From Molossus alvarezi (Eukaryota > Chordata > Mammalia > Chiroptera > Molossidae), in assembly GCA_037176705.1 (NCBI GenBank), contig CM073885.1, forward strand, positions 215,710,290 through 215,774,289: a DNA stretch of 64,000 nucleotides, given 5' to 3'. A program made the translations under genes and the position numbers. A model generated the notes under the pieces. That model did not search any database. It was not told where the DNA came from and worked only from the letters and a program-made list of their open reading frames with translations. Shown here piece after piece: positions 32,277-42,160 of this stretch. Numbering within the stretch: the first letter of the stretch is position 1; every line of letters starts with the position of its first letter.

Positions 32277-35024
32277 AAGTTAATCATGAAGATAGAGTTT
32301 ATATCTTACTATGCATACTTTTATTACTTCAGAGTGGTGGAGAGACCCCTTTCCCCAGACTCAAGTATAGCGAATCCTAGTGGGGGTAGACTTTTAGGAC
32401 CACTAGTGGTATAATTAGGGGACCACCATTACTTTATGGCATGACATTGGTTAGAGATGACGTGGAGGACATCTGAAAAGTCTATTTTTTTTTTTTTTAT
32501 CAGAGAATGATTAAGATTTTATAGATACTGTTTTGTTTTGTTTTTAATGGAACTTTGTAATTTCTTTACCATAGAAATTCAATTAATAAACCACCTGGAG
32601 CTCTGGGTGTATATTTCTTATTTCCAAAATTGTTTCAAGGTTCTTTCTAACTGGGAAGCTCTGATTCATGACAAGTTCCTTCAAGTAGTTTCTCAGGTAA
32701 TATGTCCTCTAAATGGCCTAAAGTTTAGTTTAGACAATAAATTATAGAATATCAAAAGCTGTGGAATCATCACTTTTCTAAATAAACTTTCAAAATTTCA
32801 TTCCATGTTCTAAAAAAAAAATGCATACTTGAGTCTGTTGGTCTGGTGGGTTTCAGGCATAACTATGATTCTAGGGGAGGCAGGAAGATGCAGAGGTTAT
32901 GATTATAATAGTTTGGAGTCATGGAATCCTGAGATTTCATTTTGACTTTGCTGCGTGAAGAATTTCTTGGACAAAGTTTCTTTACCTGTTCAAGTCTCAG
33001 TTTTCTTCTTATTGTAGACATCAGCAGTACATGTTAGTGTTGTTGCAAATGGTAATGACATAATATTGGTCAAGGACTGAGGCCAGAACCTGGTATACAG
33101 TAGATGCACATGAATGCGTTTTTGTTTAAATTGTTGATGTTACTTTTGACTATTACTATCCAGTTTTAATGTTACAGTGAGAAATCTGTCAATATCTATG
33201 CAAGATTGTATGTCCCTCTTTATTGATTTCTGATTCTGTTTACTTATTTATGGACGAATCTATGTGAACCTACATTTTTATTTGTAAGCAAACCATTTGA
33301 ACTGTTGCTTCAACCCTACCAATTGCCATCTTTTCAATGTTTCTGCACTTTCCCCGAATTTGTAAAGATATCGTCTGTTATGTCACTGAGGGATCCCTGC
33401 TTCCTCCTGACACGCAGTTTCCATAAGAGTTGGCTCTAGGAAAAGCGTTATCTCCCTTGGGAAAGTAGTCCATTTCCTCTTCTCAGATCAAAATGCTATG
33501 TCACTTATCACCTTTTCCTCTTCGTCTTGTTTGCCAGGAAAGTTAGAGTTATTCTTTTCAATCACAACCACTTGACTCATTGTTATATTTTGAATAATTA
33601 CTTTTCTCCTCCTGTTTAAAAATCTTAATTAATTAATTTATTTTGTCTTTATATTACCAAGTGCCTCTTATCCTTTTGGGAAAGAGGTGAGATATATATG
33701 CATATATGCATTTACTATATGTCTTCATGCAGAAATCTTTTCTTATTAATTTTTATTTGAAAGTTTGCCAACCAAGTTTAAGTTTTGATATTAGCAACTT
33801 CTTTAATCCAACAAGTACTTTCTTTCCCCTTTGTTCATTTCCTTCACATGTTTGTTCAACAAATATTTCTTGGTGCTCAATATGTTGAATTTTTAGGTGG
33901 GGAAGTCTCTATGAAAATGAATAAAATTATCAAATTGTCATCAACGAGCATACGTCCTACTTGAGTGTATAAACACTTGAGAGGAAAAACAGGCTAAAGA
34001 GATCAGAGTTATGTACCATTAAAAAAAATGAGATTTGAATACCCTGCGAATTCTGACATAAAATGATAGGTTGGAGAAAGACCTGGGACTTTTTTTTCTG
34101 ACATTATTACTGACTTTGGTGGGATTCCGCTAGTTTGCGCACAGCCTCAGGTGCAGTTGAGTTTTCTGTTCTTTTTCTTGCTGTCTTTTCTACAACAAGT
34201 ACAAAAAAAAAATGTCCTTTCATATCTGTGAGGAAGGAGAGTGAATTTTGTTTTGTCACATTTCTGATTATGCTTTTAAAGACAGGGAGAGAAGATGTCT
34301 GCTTGTTGAGTCCCATTTTCTTGTCATTTTATACTATACTTTTTCTTCTGACAACTATCTTTGCTTATGTTGTCATATTTTTCTCCTTGTGGGTGTTTAA
34401 AGCAACAAGAGGCTTCATATACTATTTCATGAGGAAATACAGTGCATTATAATCATAATTATTTTATTCATCCACCAACACTGCCTCAGTGGAACTTGGA
34501 TCACACCGAGGGTAACTCTTCCTTTGTGAAGGGACACTTTCGGGTCACCTCAGAGAATGCATTTTGACTTTAACATGATGGTTCATTTTTCTTAGGAAAA
34601 CTACTGCCTTATGTTAGGGTCAATGGTACTCATTTTGGACTTATTTTCTCAATGTCTACGGAACTACCATTGTGAATTTTATGTCCTCTTGGGACCTGGA
34701 TTGAACATAATTGTGATATTCTGAACCTGAAAACTGTAGTGAAATTTGAAAGTGAGAACATAAGGTAGTTTGTGGGTATATAATTATTGTTGGTCTACTC
34801 TCAAATTTGATTCTAAGAACAAACAGTGCATATGGGAGGGGCTTTATGAATTTGGTAGAGGCCCATTATTGGAGTTGAGATAACCAATGGTCCTGGATTT
34901 TAGCACTGAAAGTCCTAGGTCTCAGGAAGCTCTCAGTCTTGAACAAACTAGAAGAGCTGGTCACAGCTGTATCATCATATGACCATAATTGGTTTGGATC
35001 TGGGGTCTTAATTTCCAGTAAGGC
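32277..35024. other. Non-coding AT-rich interval
   Basis: No gene is visible. Poly(T) runs occur near 32487-32500. At 33847-34000 a segment (gtttgttcaacaaatatttc) resembles the ancient family seen at 48700. The 105-codon plus-strand frame (34135-34452) is hydrophobic and T-rich, as expected from AT-rich DNA, and no family is recognised. Confidence 0.4.
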
Positions 35025-35040
35025 TATCTTTTTTTTTTTT

Positions 35041-35286
35041 TTTTTTTTATCCTCACTGGAGGACATTTTTTCGTTTTTTTGTTCAGATAGAGTGGGAGGG
35101 AGAGAGAGGAAGAGACAGAGAGAGAAACATCAACGTGAAAGGGACACATCTAGTGGTTGCCACCCACACGACCCAACCAGGGCCGGGGACAAATGCAACC
35201 GAGGTACGTGCCCTTAGCGGGAACCGAACCCGGGTCTCTCTGGACCGCAGGCCGACGCTCTAACCGCTGAGCCAAACCGGCCAGGG
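35041..35286 (-). repeat. Ves SINE sharing its target with the half-L1
   Basis: A reversed young copy: long T run, tatcctcactggaggacatt, GA tract, head ctgagccaaaccggccaggg. The left duplication CCAGTAAGGCTATCTT (35025-35040) matches the right one, CCAGTAAGGCTCTCTT (35287-35302), at 15 of 16 bases. The right copy is also the left duplication of the L1 that follows. Confidence 0.95.
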
Positions 35287-35323
35287 CCAGTAAGGCTCTC
35301 TTTTTTTTTTTTTTCCCCACATC

Positions 35324-35329
35324 TTTATT
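35324..35329 (-). terminator. L1 poly(A) signal AATAAA
   Basis: The minus strand reads AATAAA about 10 bases before the A tail (T run on this strand from 35303). It is the only canonical signal at the L1 end. Confidence 0.8.
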
Positions 35330-35369
35330 GTTGGATGTAAAATGTATTACAGATGTTCCACATTTTTCC

Positions 35370-35420
35370 CCCATTGACCCCCTCCTCCCCACTTCCGCCC
35401 CCCTCCCACCTTTTCCCAAA
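35370..35420 (-). other. G-rich tract in L1 3' UTR, possible G-quadruplex
   Basis: The minus strand carries at least five runs of three or more G within 50 bases (plus strand ccccctcctccccacttcc and cgcccccctccc). Such G-rich tracts are a known shared feature of L1 3' UTRs. Folding is inferred. Confidence 0.55.
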
Positions 35421-35551
35421 CTATTGTCCGTGTCCATTGGTTATGCATATAAGTTCTTTGGTTTATTTCTTCCCACCCCCCCAACCCCTTTCCCTTTGAG
35501 GTTTGTCAGTCTAGCAATGAATTTGTGCTTCTTAATCCCTTCACCTTTTTT

Positions 35552-35675
35552 ATCCATTCCCCCAACCCCTTTCCCAACTGGCAACCAACAAAATGTTCTC
35601 TGTATCTATGAGAATGTTCCTGTTCTTCCTGTTCATTTTGTTTGTAGATTCCATTGTTGATAGATATGTATTCAT
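35552..35675 (-). pseudogene. ORF2 remnant (start only)
   Basis: An ATG overlapping the ORF1 stop begins MNTYLST, which fits the usual start of laurasiatherian L1 ORF2. After about 22 nt the sequence jumps to text from the L1 3' end (tggaatctacaaacaaaatg). The frame then runs some 41 codons in total to a stop, with no endonuclease or reverse transcriptase. It cannot supply enzymes. Confidence 0.7.
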
Positions 35676-36592
35676 TGCCATTTTGTTTGTTCATACATTT
35701 TATCTTTTTCTTTAAAAAGACCCTTCATCATTTCATATAATAACGGTTTGGTAGTGATGAACTCCTTTAACTTTTTCTTGTCTGGGAAAGTTTTTATATG
35801 TCCATCGATTCTAAATGACAGCTTTGCAGGATAGAGTAACCTTGGTTGTAGGTTCTTGGTTTTCATCACTCTGAATATTTCTTGCCACTCCCTTCTGGCC
35901 TGCAAAGTTTCTTTTGAGAAATCAGCTGACAGCCTAATGGGAACTCCCTTGTAGGTAACTAGCTGCCTTTCTCTTGCTGCTTTTAGGATTCTCTCTTTGT
36001 CTTGAGCCTTTTGCATTTTGATGATGATGTGTCTTGGTGTGGGCCTCTTGGGGTTCATCTTGTTTGGGACTCTCTGTGCTTCCTGGACTTGTATGTCTGT
36101 TTCCTTCACCAAGTTAGGAAAGTTTTCTGCCATTATTGTTTCAAACAGGTTTTCGATTTCTTGTTCTCTCTCTTCTCCTTCCGGCACCCCCAAGATGCGA
36201 ATGTTGGCACGCTTGAAGTTGTCCCAGAGGCTCCTTACACTATCCTTATTTTTTTGGATTCTTTTTTCTTTTTGCTGTTCTGGTTGGGCGTTTTTTGCTT
36301 CCTTATATTCCAAATCGGTGGTTTGCTCCTTGGATTTATGTACTCTATTATTGAAGCTATGTAAATTATTCTTTATTTCAGTTAAAGCCGCCTTCGTTTC
36401 TAACTGTGCAGCGATCATTTCTGACTGGTACTTTTTTATGCTCTTGAGGCCCTCACTGAGTTCATTGAGCATCCTTATAAGCAGTATTTTGAACTCAGCA
36501 TCTGTTAGGTTGCTTATCTCCATTTCGCTTAGTTCTTTTCTTGGGGTTTTGTTCTGTTCTTTCATTTGGGACCTGTTTCTTTGTATCCTCAT
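35672..36592 (-). CDS. LINE-1 ORF1 protein, intact
   Basis: A 306-residue ORF1p, the RNA-binding chaperone that packs L1 RNA into ribonucleoprotein particles in the cytoplasm. Residues 1-30 are basic and polar; about 35-115 are heptad-rich and should form the trimeric coiled coil; about 128-205 match the RRM-like domain (start NIRILGVPEGEE, later TPRHIIIKM); about 206-285 match the C-terminal domain (SADFSKETLQARREW, then LLYPAKLSF). No stop or frameshift interrupts it. It is some 30 residues shorter than human ORF1p, mostly in the coil. The start ATG follows the 5' UTR with A at -3. The stop overlaps the ATG of the ORF2 remnant as ATGA. No antisense gene is implied by the long plus-strand frame here. 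Activity is not shown. Confidence 0.93.
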   Translation of the reverse strand: MRIQRNRSQMKEQNKTPRKELSEMEISNLTDAEFKILLIRMLNELSEGLKSIKKYQSEMIAAQLETKAALTEIKNNLHSFNNRVHKSKEQTTDLEYKEAKNAQPEQQKEKRIQKNKDSVRSLWDNFKRANIRILGVPEGEEREQEIENLFETIMAENFPNLVKETDIQVQEAQRVPNKMNPKRPTPRHIIIKMQKAQDKERILKAARERQLVTYKGVPIRLSADFSKETLQARREWQEIFRVMKTKNLQPRLLYPAKLSFRIDGHIKTFPDKKKLKEFITTKPLLYEMMKGLFKEKDKMYEQTKWQ

Positions 36593-37488
36593 TTTGGCTG
36601 CCTCCCTGTGTTTGTTTCTGTGTATTACTTAACGAGAGGTATGGGGCTCGCTGAGACCAGATGCTGCTCGTTTGAAAGAATTTAGGAAAAACCTGAAGCA
36701 GGATCCAAGACAGGCCAATCCTATGGTTAAGGAAGTAGCAACAGCTTTGGTGGGCTTGAAAGTTGTGTGGGGCGGGGTGGGGCGGGGCCTCAGGGAGTCA
36801 GCAGGGCGGGGCTACAAGTGTGAGCCAGGTGGCTGGAGTCCCAGATATGGCGACGGTCTGCCGCCCCAGGGAAGGGCTCACCAAAGGAACAAAGGCCTCT
36901 TACAGCACGTTTGTCCCCGAGAAAGCCCCCTCTCCAGCCCTCACTCCAGTGCCAAACAGCTCAGTTCTTCCCTGTATGTCTCTGGTGCCCCTCGAGCTGC
37001 CTTCCCTCCGAGCTTAGAGGGAGAGAGTCCGACCAGTCCGTGCGCGGGCCCTTTACGGAGCTGCCTGTGGCTCCAGCCGCTTCAGCTTCCTTGAGCCTCA
37101 GTTTCCGCTGGTTTTTCCAGCCAGAAGTTATGGGGATTCTCTTCCTGGCACTGGAACCCTGAGCGGGGCACCTGGTGTGGGACGGGGACCCCTCAGTCCT
37201 CAGGAAGGACCTTCCCAGCCGCGGGAGCCTCCTGATTTTTATCCGCCACACTTGGGTGTGGGACCAGCCTGTTGCGCCGCCGCGCTGCTGCCGCCACCCC
37301 TCGCGCCGCCGCCCCTCCTACCGGTCTCGATGTAGCTGCTTTTTTGTTTTTTAATTCCGTAGTTGTAGGACTTCCATTCAGTTTGATTTCAGGCGGTTTT
37401 GGATGATGGTTGTTCTGTAGTTTTGTTGTAACTTGGATGTGGTTGTGGGAGGACGCGATACTGCGTTTCCCTACGCCGCCATCTTGAC
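36593..37488 (-). promoter_or_regulatory. L1 5' UTR with internal promoter
   Basis: About 0.9 kb, CpG-rich near its start (37260-37330). The first bases read GTCAAGATGGCGGCGTAG (minus strand, from 37488), containing AAGATGGCGG. This matches a YY1 site, which sets the start of transcription in human L1. Three GC boxes (GGGGCGGGG type) lie at 36769-36777, 36779-36787 and about 36804-36812. Full length at the 5' end is supported by the abutting target duplication. Transcription is inferred from family knowledge. Confidence 0.75.
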
Positions 37489-37504
37489 CCAGTAAGGCTC
37501 TCTT

Positions 37505-38290
37505 AAACACAGAATTTTATTTGCAAGACTGTTACTCCAACTTACTAGCTTAAGTAAAGAGGACTTATTATAAAGAGTCATATGGCCATCAAAGAAAAAC
37601 TGAGCAACCAGGCTCCAGGAAATGTGAGGCTCATGTGGCCTCAAGGACCTCAGCAGCTCAAGTTTATGGAACTTTAATCTAGTGTTCTGCCATTCGTAGA
37701 CCCTAGCTTCCAACTCCCTCACGCTCTATGCTTGTTCGTTCACATTTTGGAGAACAAGAATGTCAATGTCTCAACCATGCCCATGGATTGGTTCCTCTTA
37801 GGTCATGTGTTCAAACCTAGTCTATTTAGTAGTGGCCCAGGGCTCAGGTAGAGATCATTGCAACTGACTGCCTAGCATCTATCCCACCACAGCTGATCGT
37901 GGTAATTCTGGCCCCTTGTGTGTGGTTCATTTAGGAAAAAAACATTACCCAATTCTGACCAATGAGACTGAGGAGAAACTTCTGGAGGGCTTCTGGGAAT
38001 GGCTCATAAATCATCAGAACAAGACACAATGTCTCTGCACACTGCTGTGTCTGCTTGTGTTGCCATCTTGCTATGCTAGTGGCCCAAGGAGGAGGGCAAC
38101 ACAAGAAGGGCTGAGCAGAGAGACAGGGAAATCCTGAGTCTTCGATGACCTTTTTGAGTCAGTGAATCAACCCAGAGTGTGCCTCACCCCTGGACTTCCT
38201 GTCATTAGAAAGTTAAAAAAGTATTTCTTTGTTTAAGCCGTTTGAGAAACGTGTAATGTATGCTATATCTTAGGATGTATAATGCATGCT
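37505..38290 (+). repeat. Unnamed ancient repeats (family A and companion)
   Basis: 37515-37720 resembles family A (tttgcaagactgttactcc, cttaagtaaagaggacttat). 37915-38260 holds a second old sequence, with ttctgaccaatgagactgag, gagggcttctgggaatggct and a tail ttctttgtttaagccgtttg. Both look mammal-wide and decayed. The repeat names are not known to me. Confidence 0.4.
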
Positions 38291-39274
38291 AGGATAATAA
38301 TAATTAATAGTAATAATATATCCTAACAAACACCAACTGGTTCAGCTGGCAGGAGCTGGTAGGGCTGCTCCTGTGGGTGGGATGTGTTCTTTAAGAAAGC
38401 ACGAGAAGAAAGAAAATAAGGGGCATCTCTTCTCCATGTCTAAATCAGAGACTCACTGCAGCTCTTCTGGACTTGATTCTCATTTGGAATGTGCTAGATG
38501 TATATTCCCTCTCGCTTTAAAGAGAGTAAGAGGTCCTACATTCTTTACGTACAATGCAGTGGCTCTAGCCACAATCTAAGAGGGGCCCCAATAAGCAAAG
38601 AGCCCTGCTATCTATTAGTTGCCAGAAGGAAGGACCTCATAAGTAGACTCACCATGATAGGTTAGACTCTTCTAATAGTAACTGGATTATAATTAACTAT
38701 GTTCAGGAAAGTGTATTATCTGGTTACCCAGGATACACCTTTTAACACTTCATTTTAGAGTATGTACAAGGAATTTTTATTTCTCAAGAGTAAATGTTTT
38801 ACAGCTGCTTTACATATGTACATTTTTCTATATATTCTAATGGCCACACGAGGCATTTGATATATCTATTTATATATTGTTCAGGCCTAAAGTGTTGCCA
38901 TGTTTGTGTCATTGAGCTCTAGGTGTCACGACTGTCAATTCTTCTGTGAATTAGACTGGGAGAATCTTGGATTTCTCCATGATAAGAGGGATGCTTAATG
39001 GGAAAAGCCCATTCTTTCCAGGCCACGCAAGAGCATGTCACTTTCGAATAACCTGATTGGCTGTTATAGCATATAGTCAGAGCTGGCTTCACAGATGTGT
39101 GACCTATGCAACTACCTAGGGCCCTGCCTTCAGAAGGGTCTTTTGCTTGGTTTAATATTCTGCTATCAGCATCTGGTAATTCTTAGTAATTTTGAGCGAG
39201 GGCCTTCACAGTTTTATCTTGCACGAATGCCGGTTTGTGACTCTATACACTCCAGGTCTGCTAGCACCAAATAG

Positions 39275-39275
<1 letters not shown>
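38291..39275. other. Non-coding AT-rich interval
   Basis: AT-rich, with a TAATAA-rich stretch near 38295-38325. No gene or repeat recognised. Confidence 0.45.

Positions 39276-39310
<35 letters not shown>
39276..39310. repeat. (TA)n microsatellite
   Basis: About 17 TA units directly abut the tail of the following SINE. Confidence 0.9.
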
Positions 39311-39320
<10 letters not shown>

Positions 39321-39560
39321 TCCTCACCCAAGGATATTTTTCCATTTTTTTGTACAGATAGAGTGGGAGGGAGAGAGAGGAAGGGAGAGAGAGAGAGAAA
39401 CATCGACGTGAAGGGACACATCAAGTGGCTGCCACCCGCACGACCAACCAGGGCCGGGGACAAACTGCAACCGAGGTACGTGCCCTTAGCGGGAACCGAA
39501 CCCGGGTCTCTCCGGACCGCAGGTCGACGCTCTAACCGCTGAGCCAAACTGGCCAGGGCT
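39311..39560 (-). repeat. Ves SINE, young
   Basis: A reversed copy: ttaatcctcacccaaggat, ttttgtacagatagagtggg, GA tract, head gctgagccaaactggccagg. The right flank (atatttttga) repeats the TA/T-rich left flank, so the TA repeat may have served as target. Confidence 0.95.
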
Positions 39561-40310
39561 ATATTTTTGATCCTGATTAAAGAATACAGTTTTGAACACA
39601 CCCCTTGGTTCTTACCAGAAGCTCATAAAGCAGCATTTGTGAAGACTGGCTGAAGGATTTGTGGCCTTCATAGTACTAAACATGCTAAAATCAATTTCTG
39701 GATTAAGCCACTGATCTCAGTGCCTAGACCTCATCATTTGCTGCTCTCATCCCGCACCCCCAATTGCTTTATTGAATTGACCTTTGGTGATGACCCCTCA
39801 AATTGAAGGATGTCTAAAAAAGTCCATATGGCACTCGTCATTGTATTTACCAGGAAGGTGTTGAGGATGTTGTTTATAACATTATGCACTATCCTTATGG
39901 GGATCAATGAAAACTATTTCTCTTTGTTCTCAGTACCAAGAATGCTTTTCATGACCAGTCTAACTGGTTTACCTTCTGGATATAGAATCATATGGCTATG
40001 TTTCCTTGTTTGTCTTGGGTGCTAGAAAGCTTAGAAACAAGTGGCTAAGGACTAACTGCACAAACCTCATTGTTTGCATTTTGTGCAGTGACTATCCTTG
40101 CTTTCATCTTATCGTCTCCACCTCGTTCTCCCTGTGCCTTCATTTTCTCAGCCACTCACTAGTTTTAAAATAGCAATCTATTGTTGTTGTTGCATGTGCA
40201 ATATTGCAAACTGCCTTAGATTCTTCTGAAATATGGTGAATAATAACTATATAACAAAAGTTATTTCTTATATATACTATGTTTCCTACTATGTTTCCAA
40301 TTGGGAAACA
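39561..40310. other. Non-coding interval, no feature seen
   Basis: AT-rich, with a TTG triplet run near 40181-40190. No gene or named repeat. Confidence 0.45.
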
Positions 40311-40570
40311 TTTTTTTTTTAATCCTTACCCAAGGATATTTTTCCATTGATTTTTAGATAGCGTGGGAGGGAGGAAAGGAGAGAGAGAGAGAGAGAGAGA
40401 GAAACATCAATGTCAGAGAGACACATTGATTGGTTGCCTCTAGCTCGACCTTGACAGGGGCCGGGGATTGAACCCACAACTGAGGTATATGCCCTTGACC
40501 AAGAATTGAACCTGTGACTCTCTGGTCTTCAGGGCTACGCTCTAACTGCTGAGCCAAACTGGCCAGGGCT
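40311..40570 (-). repeat. Ves SINE with GA tract
   Basis: A reversed, moderately diverged copy: aatccttacccaaggatatt, GA tract of about 25 bp, head ctgagccaaactggccaggg. No clear duplication. Confidence 0.93.
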
Positions 40571-40774
40571 CTCATGACTTTTTAATCTAATAATTCATTC
40601 AGTATTTATTTACAAATGCTTATTAAAGACCTATTATCTACCAGGCATGGTTCTAGGTAATGGAAATACATCAGTAAATAAAAAGCATCCTGTCTGCATG
40701 ATGCTCACATTCTAGTGATTTCCTCCAAAATTGTCTCCTTATATTTCTTGAGTTTATACCCCCCCTTTTAAAAG
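40571..40774. repeat. Ancient repeat remnant between two SINEs
   Basis: atttatttacaaatgcttat, tctaccaggcatggttctag and tcacattctagtg follow the ancient family also seen at 48700 and 58975 (forward). Confidence 0.5.
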
Positions 40775-40971
40775 TGTTTTTTTTTTTTTAATTGATTTTA
40801 GAGAGAGAGGAAGGGAGAGGGAGAGAGGTAAAAACATCAATTGGTTGCCTCCTGCACGCCCCTACTGGGGATCGAGCCTGCAACCCAGGCATGTGCCCTG
40901 ACCAGGAATCGAGCCAGTAACCTCTTGATGCATGGGACGATGCTCAACCACTGAGCCACACAAGCCAGGGT
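40775..40971 (-). repeat. Ves SINE, second subtype
   Basis: A reversed copy: T run, attgattttagagagagagg, gcacgcccctactggggatc, head gagccacacaagccaggg. The flanks (taccccccctttt and tgtgcccctttt) suggest a decayed duplication. Confidence 0.92.
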
Positions 40972-42084
40972 TGTGCCCCTTTTCTAAAATGCTTTATTTT
41001 CTTTTCTTATTGGCATGTTAAAGTCAACTTTTCCTGAGATACATCAATGTGGGTTTTTCTTTTTCTTTTTTTACTTACCAGAATAACTGGAAGTTTCACT
41101 TGGTTTGCTAGTGAACTACATACTTTACTGATTATGGAGGTTATATGTTGTGCTTGATTTGGGCTAATTTACATAATTTCCTGATTAAGCTACATATTAG
41201 CCTTTTGACCTTTGCACTTCTTCAAAGGTGGAGAATAATTAGCCTGCACAATTGATAGAAAGAATTCACATCTGCTATTTTTTTTTCTTTTGCCTCAATT
41301 AGCAGACACTTTTGATAATATATAGATTTTCTTCCAGGCTTAATATAAATAAGTTATTTTCCTTCTGGTAGGAGCTGTACAATTCATTAAGCATTGTCCA
41401 TACTTAAAAAACAAAAACAAAACTATGCCACTTCTTCAAAGGAAGTAAAAAAAAACAAACAAGGAATTTGCCAAAGGAGGACAGCAATTTCTTAGGCCCA
41501 ATAGCTTCCTTGCTTGTCTACTTAGGAGGAACAAAAAGGGTGATTCTTTTTGCAAAAACACCTGACTTTGCAGTTAGCACACAAATGAATATGTAGTACA
41601 ATAGCTGGTTAGAAGAGGATTGAAATTTCTTTTCTGGAAGGAATGCCATTTAACTTTTCAAGTCACTTGTCAGACCCGAAGGAGAGGAGCCACCAGGAAA
41701 TAGCTTTGTCCTGAGGATAATTCTGAAGGAATGAAATAACATGACCTTTTGTTTGGATAGCTTGACAAAGGCCTAGGCGACGTTAAACCGTGATCCTGGG
41801 CTTTCGAAGGCTCACTGTTCTTAGCAGCTCTCTGGTAGAATAGTTGGCTCTAGGACGTCAGTCTCACTTCTCAGCCCAGGGGGAACTCATTATGAAGAAA
41901 AGAGAAGTCTCAGCTGGCAAAGCGGTTTCAACGTTAGGACTTACAGGTCGGGGTGAAGGACTGCTTGTGACTAAAGGCTTCACTCTGAGCCTACCTTGGC
42001 ATTGCTTTGGGAACAGAGGCTGCCCGTGTTACCTTAGCTTAGTGGAGGTAGGCAGGGGGGGTGGTGGTGCAGTGTGTAGGTGAC
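40972..42084. other. Non-coding interval with candidate regulatory motifs
   Basis: AT-rich at 40980-41460. It includes TGACCTTTGCAC (41206-41217), a DR1-type nuclear-receptor site, close to several TTAATTAG-like motifs. This may be conserved regulatory DNA, but no alignment is available. The rest is unassigned. Confidence 0.35.
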
Positions 42085-42160
42085 GTTTTGTTGACTTGTA
42101 CGCTTGAAACCTATATGGTTTTGTGAACCAATGTCTCTCCAGTTAAAAAAACATAAAAGA
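42085..42160 (+). mobile_element. L1 3'-end fragment
   Basis: gcttgaaacctatatggttt, gtgaaccaatgtctctcc and an A-rich end follow the terminal bases of the same L1 type seen reversed at 4211. About 75 bp, heavily 5'-truncated. Confidence 0.6.

Larger units (their letters stand above)
35303..37488 (-). mobile_element. Half-L1 (HAL1-like) retrotransposon, complete
   Basis: A complete minus-strand insertion between perfect 16-bp duplications (CCAGTAAGGCTCTCTT at 35287-35302 and 37489-37504). It has a GC-rich 5' UTR, an intact ORF1, about 22 nt of the start of ORF2, then directly the L1 3' UTR, an AATAAA signal and a short A tail. Nearly all of ORF2 (normally about 3.8 kb, endonuclease and reverse transcriptase) is missing. 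The join is near 35653/35654. The element must have been moved in trans by a complete L1. HAL1 elements of other mammals have this design. Whether this is a family or a single deleted copy is unknown. Confidence 0.88.

Noticed and set aside
36018..36632. Plus-strand open frame of 204 codons, the second longest in the window
   Set aside because: It lies antisense to the intact L1 ORF1 and has the hydrophobic, Ser/Leu/Phe-rich look of the reverse reading of a Lys/Glu-rich coding region. No independent signals.
35041..37488. Splicing of an L1 RNA as the origin of the ORF2 loss
   Set aside because: The join reads CAACAA then TGGAATC, with no GT donor or AG acceptor expected at these L1 positions, so deletion or template switching fits better.
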